Virus record (IMG/VR): IMGVR_UViG_3300025319_000071
Coordinates: 1-32,677 of that record
DNA: 32,677 nucleotides
From: a virus
Direction: 5' to 3' (one strand)
Shown here: piece by piece, positions 11,319 through 18,305 of the stretch
Layout of the letters: every line of letters starts with the position of its first letter
Position numbering within the stretch: position 1 is the stretch's first letter
Translations under genes and position numbers: made by a program
The notes under the pieces: generated by a model
Databases searched by the model: none
Seen by the model: only the letters and a program-made list of their open reading frames with translations
What the model was told of the DNA's origin: nothing

Positions 11319-12640
11319 TCTTTACCAATACACCCTGTTTTCCTTTTTTGCGGTTGCGTCAGATGTGTATACAGCACCCGCACTACCTCAGTCGAGTGAT
11401 CAAATTCTCTCACTATTGCTGTTATAAAGCCATGTGCAGCATAACCGCCACCGAACCAGTATGATGCCCCCGTTTTGTCAATTGAAGAGCCACCGTACAT
11501 GTCGCTCTCCAAGTTTTTAGTGAGTGTCGCTGTTACTTCGCCTGAGAATGTAAGTGTACCCGTTGTCGATAAGTTAGAACCCACGGAATCATTTGTGCCA
11601 GAATGCGTATAGCCCTTTGTTGTTGAAGACATACTAACTGTTTCACGTCGTGCTGTAATTGTCCCCGCTATAGTCGTTGCGGTATCTGTAGCTCGTTCTA
11701 TGCGTTGAACAGCAGTTGTATGCACAGCTCCTGTATATCCATTTGCAATATACCCGAAAGTACTTGTATTCATTGTTGCAGAATGATTGACGGCTGTTCC
11801 GAGTGTGGTAACGGCACTCGTGAGTACTTCAGCACTTGTGAATTTATCGATTGTATTAATCACTGTATCTGATGCGTTTTCACCGCCCGCAATGTGACCG
11901 ATAGTCGTATTGGAGGAGCTGGCGGCTCTTGCTCTTGCAGAAGCGAGAACAGTCGAAAAAGTGGCGAATGTTTCAGTTGCAAAAGTGAATTTTTTAATAG
12001 TGCTAATCTTGTCAAAGACACTCGTAGTGCCGATCCCATCGTATTTGTAGCCTCCGAATGTGTACCCTTGCGTTGCAAAAGAAATACCTGTACTTTGAGT
12101 GATATTGGTAGCCAGTGTCTCGGATAATAAATAGATCGTTTTTGTTGTGTAATCCAATTTGTCAATGTGACGATATGCAAAACTCGCAACACCTTGAATA
12201 TTAGTCAGATCGTCAACTGTGGTGGGAGCTAGAGTCCCTGTCAACGATCCAATACCGATACCTCCCATGAGATATGCACCTACACCAAGAGTAGATGCGG
12301 CAACAGTTTCAGCCGTTGATCTTATTTTATGAGCAAATCCATATCCGTAAAAAAATGTCCCTGCTCCTGCAAACCCAATCGACAATACCGTTTTGGGAAA
12401 TACAGGGAAGCGATCAATCAAAGTCCCGTTTATAGCACCCGAGGCATAGATCGGGCGATGATTGGCATAAAATGTCACATTGCCTGTCACATTACCCCTG
12501 ATCGTGACAAGATCGTGGTCGTTAGGATCTGTGCTATCTGGACCGACATGGATAGCTGATGGTACAAGTCCCCCAGAATTTCCGATATACAGGGATCCTT
12601 GATTGCCAGAAGCCAGTATTGATGAGCGTCTATAGTCCAT
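11315..12640 (-). CDS. Tail fibre with Kelch-like beta-propeller repeats
   Basis: I chose ATG 12640, which has GGAGG six bases upstream, rather than a frame opening at 12730. The product is about 441 aa. Residues 1-100 are Gly/Ser/Thr-rich with fibre-like turns (LYIGNSGGLVPSAIHVGP). From about 130 to 430 the sequence shows repeated blades of about 50 residues. Each has an ID.F-type strand, Thr/Ala-rich strands, an R or AR pair, and a GY or GG turn (GYIANGYTG, GHIAGGEN, YWFGGGY). That is the pattern of galactose-oxidase/Kelch propellers. It ends with a basic tail RKTGCIGKE. It would be the receptor-binding fibre, downstream of the shorter fibre at 12630 and overlapping it by 11 bases. Thr/Ala bias and repeats make it a fast-evolving host-range gene. 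Confidence 0.65.
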   Translation of the reverse strand: MDYRRSSILASGNQGSLYIGNSGGLVPSAIHVGPDSTDPNDHDLVTIRGNVTGNVTFYANHRPIYASGAINGTLIDRFPVFPKTVLSIGFAGAGTFFYGYGFAHKIRSTAETVAASTLGVGAYLMGGIGIGSLTGTLAPTTVDDLTNIQGVASFAYRHIDKLDYTTKTIYLLSETLATNITQSTGISFATQGYTFGGYKYDGIGTTSVFDKISTIKKFTFATETFATFSTVLASARARAASSSNTTIGHIAGGENASDTVINTIDKFTSAEVLTSAVTTLGTAVNHSATMNTSTFGYIANGYTGAVHTTAVQRIERATDTATTIAGTITARRETVSMSSTTKGYTHSGTNDSVGSNLSTTGTLTFSGEVTATLTKNLESDMYGGSSIDKTGASYWFGGGYAAHGFITAIVREFDHSTEVVRVLYTHLTQPQKRKTGCIGKE

Positions 12641-13271
12641 TGAGTGCCTCCACTTGTGTAAAATCCATAGCTGTTTGGCGATCCTGAACCGATACCCAAT
12701 TAACACCATCGTAATATTCAACAAAGCCAAGAGTTGTATTGAAGATAGTCATACCCTGAATAGCAACAAGAGCGTCTCTTTCAGCCGTTGTGATGGCGGG
12801 TAATGGCAAAGTGACTGTGAGAGCATCTTTGATAACCGTAACCCAAAGATACACATTGTTTTGCCACCAATTAAAAAAGCCATCGGGTGGTTTTTCAGGG
12901 GAGAGCCAGCCTTGCTCTTTTTTAGCCGTTGATGGCTCTTGGATCACTGCCCCTGAACTAATTGCATCGGCACTGGCAGGACTAGAAAGCTCATCATCAG
13001 AAGCATTGCTACGTGTACCATTCGTCACATCAACATAATCCAAAGTGTTATTAACATTGGTGACTGGAAAAGTTCCATTATTGCTTGAATTGGTCGCTCC
13101 TGTAACCACTAAACGATGACCAATGGTAACGCTTGAGAGATCAGGAGAGCCACTGAAAAAATAACGAATTGTACTTCCAGACTGCCACACAATATCAGAG
13201 ACATTAAGCCCTGTCTCGATTGTAGAACCTATATCAGTGGCCCAAATTGGTAAAGTTGTAGGTAATGGCAT
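12630..13271 (-). CDS. Short tail fibre or baseplate-to-fibre adaptor with a duplicated module
   Basis: A 213-residue protein. ATG 13271 has AGGAG eight bases upstream. Residues 23-102 form a Thr/Asn/Gly-rich beta module (IVWQSGSTIRYFFSGSPDLS, then LVVTGATNSSNNGTF, then DYVDVTNGTRSNAS). A close copy sits in the baseplate J protein at 14653-14892. Residues 115-150 include a WWQNNVYLWVTV segment. The C-terminal 50 residues carry ITTAERDALVAIQGMTIFNTTLGFVEYYDG, cut here as ITTAERDALVAIQGM and FVEYYDGVNW, the usual C-terminal motif of phage fibres that ends in a YYDGTNW-type repeat. It sits directly after the DUF2612-type gene and is probably attached to it. Confidence 0.65.
   Translation of the reverse strand: MPLPTTLPIWATDIGSTIETGLNVSDIVWQSGSTIRYFFSGSPDLSSVTIGHRLVVTGATNSSNNGTFPVTNVNNTLDYVDVTNGTRSNASDDELSSPASADAISSGAVIQEPSTAKKEQGWLSPEKPPDGFFNWWQNNVYLWVTVIKDALTVTLPLPAITTAERDALVAIQGMTIFNTTLGFVEYYDGVNWVSVQDRQTAMDFTQVEALNGL
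12966..13205 (-). repeat. Shared beta module, copy in the fibre gene
   Basis: About 80 codons (residues 23-102 of the 12630-13271 product) with strong protein and visible DNA similarity to 14653-14892. Shared positions include WQ.GSTIRY.F.GSPDLS, VTG.TN.SNNGTF, and NNT.DYVDVTN..RSNA.D. It is a duplicated domain within one operon. Confidence 0.75.
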
Positions 13272-13300
13272 TTAAATTCTCCTAATTACTAGAATAATAT

Positions 13301-13891
13301 CTAACTGGTAGAGCCTATTTCTCCTATTCCAAATCCAAAAGCCGTAGGGTCACCGGCAAAACCAAACGGAGTAGCGGTATAAAAAGACACGTCTAATTCA
13401 ATAGGAGCGGTGGCACGAATGAGAATTTCTCTTATCTCGCTAACGGTAAAAAGAGGAGTACCGGTATATTGAATTTCAGCAGCAGCATGAGGAATTTCCG
13501 TAATAATAATATCTGAACACAGCATGGAAAGGAGAATTGCTATAGCCTGTTCAATGGTTCCATTGGAAGTGTTCTCGACAATTTGGCCGTATATCAGTCC
13601 ACGGTACACATTATCATCGGTTGCAGCAAGACCCGAAATAGGGCGAGATTGCCCCACCAGTTCACCATAGCGTTCTAGGGTTTCTCCCGTTGCATCAGCC
13701 AGTGATAAATGACCTGCCATATCGAAAATAATATTTTCAAGTTCTTGAACTTTTTCAGTGAGCTTTGTAATTAAATCTGTAATGTTATTCGTGGGAGCAA
13801 TGATTCTTCTGAACTGATCAGGTAAACGGTCAATAGCATCAGCTACATGAGTTGTTATCTGTTCAGCGTTCACTAATATCTGGTGTGTCAC
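13301..13891 (-). CDS. Baseplate/tail protein of the gpI or DUF2612 type
   Basis: A 196-residue protein. GTG 13891 overlaps the baseplate J stop as GTGA. It has a helical N-terminus (ADAIDRLPDQFRRI, then ITDLITKLTEKVQELENIIF). The motif DATGETLERYGELVGQSRPI is the signature of the family: an L.. A.G..L...G...G..R step followed by DD.YR..I...I. Next come NGTIEQAIAILLSML and a beta-rich end PFGFAGDPTAFGFGIGEIG. The family links baseplate J to tail fibres at the periphery of contractile baseplates. The Gly/Phe-rich end is normal for it. Position between baseplate J and the fibre gene agrees. Confidence 0.75.
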   Translation of the reverse strand: MTHQILVNAEQITTHVADAIDRLPDQFRRIIAPTNNITDLITKLTEKVQELENIIFDMAGHLSLADATGETLERYGELVGQSRPISGLAATDDNVYRGLIYGQIVENTSNGTIEQAIAILLSMLCSDIIITEIPHAAAEIQYTGTPLFTVSEIREILIRATAPIELDVSFYTATPFGFAGDPTAFGFGIGEIGSTS

Positions 13892-15336
13892 GAATTCACC
13901 ATGATATTAGTGGCATCTATATTGGCTCTATCTGTGGCAGCAATGGAGATATTATTGGATGTGGTAGGACTCGGTGAAAGACCTTGCAGGATGACAACCG
14001 TTAAAATACCGGGTATTTCTCCTAAAGCACACACTAAGCGGTGGTTCAAAACATCCTCGCCATTGGTAAGCCCTTCGCCGTAATCAACAAGGGCCTGCTC
14101 AACTAAGTTATCCCCATCTACTGGATAATTGCCGTCAACTGTTAAATTAACGATTAGGTAAATGTCAACCTCAGTAATACGGCTAAATTTGATGTTATAA
14201 CTATTCCCTTGTGAGTCTGTCACTGGTACAGTTTCAGTTCCATATGTTTCAATACCCAAAGGCTTACTTAATTTAATAGCGTTGGCAATATCAGCATCTA
14301 AACCACCTAGCACGATGGATTCAAAGGAGTGGGGAGGTAAGCCATTAATATCTGTTACGGCTGTCCGATTCTCTTGGACATAGACGAATTGCACTCCGGC
14401 CACTTGAGATATAGCGTTTTCTACTGCAATTGATGTTCCTGCCGTTGAAATGACGGTACTATTACCTGCTCTGGTTCTTAGTTCAGAGTCGGTTTCCTCA
14501 TCTCGACCTTCAATAGCCACCGTCAAATTGATAACGCTATTCCATCCAGATAATGGCGTAACGATGATGTTAATAGATCCGATGACAGCACTGAAGTTTC
14601 CTTTATTTTCACTTCGAGCTTGACCCGTAGCCAGTATTTCAGTGTCTTTAATATCAGCAACAGCAGGGCTACCCGTTTCATTATCTGTTGCATTACTCCG
14701 AGCCGTATTGGTGACATCCACATAGTCACTGGTATTATTGACATCAGTAATCGTAAATGTCCCATTGTTGCTTGCATTAGTCGTCCCAGTGACAATAAGC
14801 TGATCACCACTCACAACAGTTGACAAATCAGGGCTACCATTAAAGGAATAGCGAATGGTGCTGCCTATTTGCCATGTAATATTGGCAACATCCAAAGCCG
14901 TAAATAACAAGCCACCAGCTCCGCCAATCAGAACATCCTCAGTCAGTACCCATTGAACATTAGTTGACGATTGACGGGTAATGCTCCCAGTTAATATCGT
15001 AATGGGTGAAAGAGATACGTTACCCAGTGTCAATTCTGAGGTACTGTAAGCTGCTTGAAATCGTTGAATACCAATTAAGCTCACTGCATTATCCAATGCT
15101 ACACCTAAAGCATTATCAGGGAAAAAGTTTATATAAAGGTCTTCTAATAAGTCCCATAGCTCTGACTCCCTGTCAGCCAAGATTCCCACCAGTTTCCTTG
15201 CCAGTGATTTACCCTCATGTTCTGGACCTACTTTAACATCATTACCAAAGACAGCACGAAAATCAGACTCTATTTCTGCTCTTACTTGCGTGGCATCTTT
15301 CTTGATAAAACCTAGCTCAGTCAATCCAAACGTCAT
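13888..15336 (-). CDS. Baseplate J-like wedge protein with inserted module
   Basis: A 482-residue protein of the P2 gpJ / Mu gp47 family, a wedge component that triggers sheath contraction. The N-terminus (EIESDFRAVFGNDVKVGPEH, then ELWDLLEDLYINFFPDNALG, then LDNAVSLIGIQR) is canonical. The middle has the ETDSELRTRAGNSTV motif and AISQVAGVQFVYVQENRT. The C-terminus includes HSFESIVLGGLDADIANAI, PLGIETYG, and a beta domain. Residues 149-228 are an extra module not normally needed, nearly repeated in the fibre gene at 12966-13205. The start is ATG in an ATGA overlap with the gp25-like gene. Confidence 0.85.
   Translation of the reverse strand: MTFGLTELGFIKKDATQVRAEIESDFRAVFGNDVKVGPEHEGKSLARKLVGILADRESELWDLLEDLYINFFPDNALGVALDNAVSLIGIQRFQAAYSTSELTLGNVSLSPITILTGSITRQSSTNVQWVLTEDVLIGGAGGLLFTALDVANITWQIGSTIRYSFNGSPDLSTVVSGDQLIVTGTTNASNNGTFTITDVNNTSDYVDVTNTARSNATDNETGSPAVADIKDTEILATGQARSENKGNFSAVIGSINIIVTPLSGWNSVINLTVAIEGRDEETDSELRTRAGNSTVISTAGTSIAVENAISQVAGVQFVYVQENRTAVTDINGLPPHSFESIVLGGLDADIANAIKLSKPLGIETYGTETVPVTDSQGNSYNIKFSRITEVDIYLIVNLTVDGNYPVDGDNLVEQALVDYGEGLTNGEDVLNHRLVCALGEIPGILTVVILQGLSPSPTTSNNISIAATDRANIDATNIMVNS
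14653..14892 (-). repeat. Shared beta module, copy in baseplate J
   Basis: Codons 149-228 of the baseplate J gene. It matches 12966-13205 along its length (ITWQIGSTIRYSFNGSPDLS, then TNASNNGTFTITDVNNTSDY). It interrupts the baseplate J core between the NVSLSPITI strand and the QARSENKGNFS region. Confidence 0.75.
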
Positions 15337-15680
15337 ACATTCACCTCGATAACCCCTTCTTCTGTATCAGCAATAAAATCAATGGTAAACACACCTGTAT
15401 GTTGATCCGCCTTAGCATTGTATTGATTGATCCCGATGACCCCTTTTGTATCGGATATTTCAGTCCTTATTTCCCTATGCCCTTCTGCTATTCGAGGAGG
15501 TATGGCAAAGAAAGTGCCGTAATAATCAATGCCACGTCTATTATCAAGAAACCACTCCCCACGAAATAGTTTCAGCCTGATTTGCAACTCTTGTCTGATT
15601 TCATCGGCTCCCGTGACTAAAGCCAAATCGCCATCCACAATGGCTATCCCGCCAAGCGAATCTAATTGAATATCACTCAT
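15333..15680 (-). CDS. Baseplate wedge protein, gp25/gpW-like
   Basis: A 115-residue protein from ATG 15680, which has AGGTG seven bases upstream. It follows the T4 gp25/P2 gpW pattern: G.I.IVDGDLALVTGADEIRQELQIRLKLFRGEWFLD, quoted in parts as LALVTGADEIRQELQIRL and FRGEWFLDNRRGIDYYGTFF. E-I-R-T-E-I and a beta end follow. This protein joins the wedge to the inner tube and sheath in contractile tails. Overlaps of 8 bases with the spike gene and 4 with baseplate J fit the usual cluster spike, gp25, J, I. Confidence 0.8.
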   Translation of the reverse strand: MSDIQLDSLGGIAIVDGDLALVTGADEIRQELQIRLKLFRGEWFLDNRRGIDYYGTFFAIPPRIAEGHREIRTEISDTKGVIGINQYNAKADQHTGVFTIDFIADTEEGVIEVNV

Positions 15681-16422
15681 CAATTTTCACCTTCATTGAC
15701 TTAGCTGTTCCGCTTGCAGCGCTGAACCCTAATCCTGTAATGGGATCTTTGCCACCCGCTAAAGGATTGGGCAGTAAGAGGGGAGGAGGGAATGGGTTTA
15801 TATCGCCATGAACATGAGTCCCCATGAATGATTCTAATGCAGTTAACCGAGCCTCTATATTTGTTCCATGCCCCACAGGGATAGACGCATTATGACCTCC
15901 TAACTTAACCTCAGTGGCTTTCATACTGACAACACCCTCTTTATCGATGTGCATTTCAAACTTACCCGATTCATGCCCAATGACCATCTTTTCAGGGTCA
16001 ACATTGGGGATAGGGTCACGTCGGTAAATACTGGCAGGAATCGCCACGGCATCGGATAGACTGTGCTTACGCAAATCTCTTGGCACTATCACTTCTTGAG
16101 TGGTACTCTCTACTAGCTCGTCAATAGATCGATCTAAAAAGAGCAGTAGAACTGAATCACCTCTCTTTAAGGGCAAAGAAATAAAAAAATCGTTTCCTCT
16201 TGGGAAAATAACAGGAACGCTAGAGATAACAGCGTATTTAACTTGTTCAGACTGACCTTCAATGAATTCGTAATTATCAGAGAAGAGCGGCTTTACAGTC
16301 GCCGTCTGTTTATCAGGGTCATAACTTTCAATAAGAGCTGGCATTGATACAAACGTATTCGCCAACGAATAATCAAGTATTCTCGACAGAGCTTCTTGTA
16401 AACTGACTTCACGCTTTGCCAC
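15673..16422 (-). CDS. Membrane-puncturing spike protein, Gp138-like
   Basis: A 249-residue protein. GTG 16422 overlaps the hub stop. Residues about 20-130 form an OB-fold-like domain of the Gp138 N-terminal type (VSMPALIESYDPDKQTATVK, then VIFPRGNDFFISLPLKRGDS, then VLLLFLDRSIDEL). Residues 150-195 are a beta-helix-like segment (HESGKFEMHIDKEGVVSMKA). The motif HVHGD at about 200-204 lies near the C-terminus; in such spikes His residues bind a metal ion at the tip. A Pro-rich PFPPPLLLPNPLAGG stretch and LGFSAASGTAKS follow. It is the central spike that pierces the outer membrane. This favours a Gram-negative host. Confidence 0.8.
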   Translation of the reverse strand: MAKREVSLQEALSRILDYSLANTFVSMPALIESYDPDKQTATVKPLFSDNYEFIEGQSEQVKYAVISSVPVIFPRGNDFFISLPLKRGDSVLLLFLDRSIDELVESTTQEVIVPRDLRKHSLSDAVAIPASIYRRDPIPNVDPEKMVIGHESGKFEMHIDKEGVVSMKATEVKLGGHNASIPVGHGTNIEARLTALESFMGTHVHGDINPFPPPLLLPNPLAGGKDPITGLGFSAASGTAKSMKVKIDE

Positions 16423-17231
16423 TACCCTACTCTCCTAATCGCTTCGATTTCACTATACCAATCATTGCCCATCGTATTGCCCTTGTGTACTATTTTACGG
16501 GCTATGTAATCACCCTCTATTTCACGACTTTTGATTTGGATAATCTTACCGGGATCTAAATCATAACGGAGTAAAGAAAGTATTTTTATTCCTTCCTCTG
16601 TCACTTCAGGAGAACCTATCATTCCCGTATTTGATGTTAACAAGATAGCATTTTGGGAAATAGCCGAATCATTGGGAAGTACATACAATTGACCATTGAG
16701 AATAAACCAGTACAGATTGAATGATTTACAAATAGTATCCATCACTTCTTTAAAATACCCATGTAAGACACTCCCTTTGTTCCATTTAAAGTCCTCTTTG
16801 ATGCCTTGCAATTTGCCTACATCAACACCGACTTTTTTAGCAGCTTCTTGCAAAATACTCCGTTGACTGGTGTCATCTTCAAAAGAAAGAGAAATGACTG
16901 TTCTTTGTTGAGTTAATCCGTCTTTAGCTTCGATCTCACTCACCCATTCGGTATCTTCTTTTATATGACTAACCAGCTCCAGTTCCCCTTTAAAAATGAG
17001 CCCAGAGTTATCTTTGTAACCAGCCTCCAATAGCACAATATTGCCTTTGCGTTGTATTAAACCCCGACTCGTAGGGTTAAGATTGAACATACTTAATTTG
17101 AGCTTATTAGGACTAGAGTCACCTGTCTTAGTTGCATCAAAGGAAATGTCTAAGTTGTTCCATGATTGCCCTGGTAAATTGGCAGGTCCAATAGTCACTT
17201 TATAGACTCGGTCGTAAAGATTAATTGCCAT
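16422..17231 (-). CDS. Baseplate hub protein, gp27/gpD-like
   Basis: From ATG 17231 the product is 269 aa; a TTG two codons earlier would overlap the plug gene further. The protein shows hub strands: YKVTIGPANLPGQSWNNLDI, then FKGELELVSHIKEDTEWVSE, then IEAKDGLTQQRTVISLSFED. A helical section follows (FKEVMDTICKSFNLYWFILN) and a C-terminal YDLDPGKIIQIKSREIEGDY. These are the landmarks of trimeric hubs that carry the spike below the tube. It lies between the plug and the spike genes, the usual order. Confidence 0.75.
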   Translation of the reverse strand: MAINLYDRVYKVTIGPANLPGQSWNNLDISFDATKTGDSSPNKLKLSMFNLNPTSRGLIQRKGNIVLLEAGYKDNSGLIFKGELELVSHIKEDTEWVSEIEAKDGLTQQRTVISLSFEDDTSQRSILQEAAKKVGVDVGKLQGIKEDFKWNKGSVLHGYFKEVMDTICKSFNLYWFILNGQLYVLPNDSAISQNAILLTSNTGMIGSPEVTEEGIKILSLLRYDLDPGKIIQIKSREIEGDYIARKIVHKGNTMGNDWYSEIEAIRRVG

Positions 17232-17550
17232 CGTCAAAAACGAGAATAATGTCAGAGCCTAACGTCTCATATGTGGGTTCTGCATTCCCTGCTATGTTGA
17301 TTGCCCATAGAGCACCATCTGAAAAACGCTCATCTGATATTCGCTTGCTTAGTTTGTAATTGCTGACTATTCTAATTCCTGTATGAATCGGATTTTTATC
17401 AATGTCATAAATGCCAAGCTGCCATGTCTGAGATCTGACATTAAATCGAAGTTGAAAAAGTAACCTCTTGCCTCCTAAGCTCATTTCAAAATCCTGACTG
17501 GCTTCAAAATTCGCTCTGTCGATACGAATGGGTATTTGCACCAATGCCAT
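17221..17550 (-). CDS. Baseplate plug protein, Pam3 gp18-like
   Basis: A 109-residue beta protein starting at an overlapping TAATG junction. Its signature is LGGKRLLFQLRFNVRSQTWQ, then LGIYDIDKNPIHTGIRIVSN, ending ETLGSDIILVFDD. I recognise this as the small baseplate plug domain described from cyanophage Pam3 (gp18), found in many short contractile-tailed phages. It closes the lower end of the tail tube with the hub. Length and position between the Dit-like and hub genes match the family. Confidence 0.75.
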   Translation of the reverse strand: MALVQIPIRIDRANFEASQDFEMSLGGKRLLFQLRFNVRSQTWQLGIYDIDKNPIHTGIRIVSNYKLSKRISDERFSDGALWAINIAGNAEPTYETLGSDIILVFDDGN

Positions 17551-18305
17551 TATGAGATAACCTCGTTAGCCCTATTGGATTGAGAATCTGTCAAAGGAAG
17601 TGTTGTTTTATCTGAGACAAATTGTCCCTTTTGATTACGTTTCTTGTCCACAACCTGTTTTTCATTGGGTTTGACAAGCTGATCTTTAAGGGATGTTTGC
17701 TTGCCAAAATTGACTGATGGTACAGTGATCGTTTGCCCACTCACCTTGCGTATTTGAATCATTTCAATACTGAACTGGAGAGCATCCCCTAATTGAGCCT
17801 CAATAGGAGCGTCTAATTTCCGTATGAGCATATCTTTGTACACTTTGCGGCGAGTAAACACCTTACACAGTGTCCCAAGATCCATCGCTTTATTGATTTT
17901 CTCAAAGGCTTGAACATGGGAGCCATCTTTACGAAACCATTCATCCATATCCCGTTGCAAGCGTTCCATCACAACAGGAATACTGGAGGTGCTAAAAACA
18001 TCCCCTAGTACTTTGGAACCAAAATCAAATGAAGTGCCAAATACGGTCTCAGCTTCACGAATGTTTGTAACCAATCCTGTGAATGAAAGTGCTTCGGGCT
18101 TCACAACAATATGATCGGTTATTTGGATCCCTTCTTCTACTTTGTGAGCGGTAATATCCTGTTCCCTAATATCGGAATAGCTAATGAGTGCATCTAGTTC
18201 AATGAAATCAGAGGGACCGATAATATTAGGAGGGTTATCAAACTCTATTCGTAAGGGTTCGCAATTCCTTTTGTTCCTGAACGTATTGAGTAAGAAGTCA
18301 CCCAT
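17550..18305 (-). CDS. Dit-like baseplate protein
   Basis: A 251-residue protein with TAATG junctions on both sides. The N-terminal domain has LELDALISYSDIREQDITAH-like strands, written in the sequence as IELDALISYSDIREQDITA, then the conserved VEEGIQITDHIVVKPEALSF and TGLVTNIREAE. A helical section follows (VMERLQRDMDEWFRKDGSH), then LCKVFTRRKVYKDMLIRKL and ALQFSIEMIQIRKVSGQTI. This is the pattern of phage Dit-like N-terminal domains adjacent to tape measures. The C-terminal 60 residues are polar and Lys/Gln-rich. It probably forms the first ring below the tail tube. Confidence 0.75.
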   Translation of the reverse strand: MGDFLLNTFRNKRNCEPLRIEFDNPPNIIGPSDFIELDALISYSDIREQDITAHKVEEGIQITDHIVVKPEALSFTGLVTNIREAETVFGTSFDFGSKVLGDVFSTSSIPVVMERLQRDMDEWFRKDGSHVQAFEKINKAMDLGTLCKVFTRRKVYKDMLIRKLDAPIEAQLGDALQFSIEMIQIRKVSGQTITVPSVNFGKQTSLKDQLVKPNEKQVVDKKRNQKGQFVSDKTTLPLTDSQSNRANEVIS

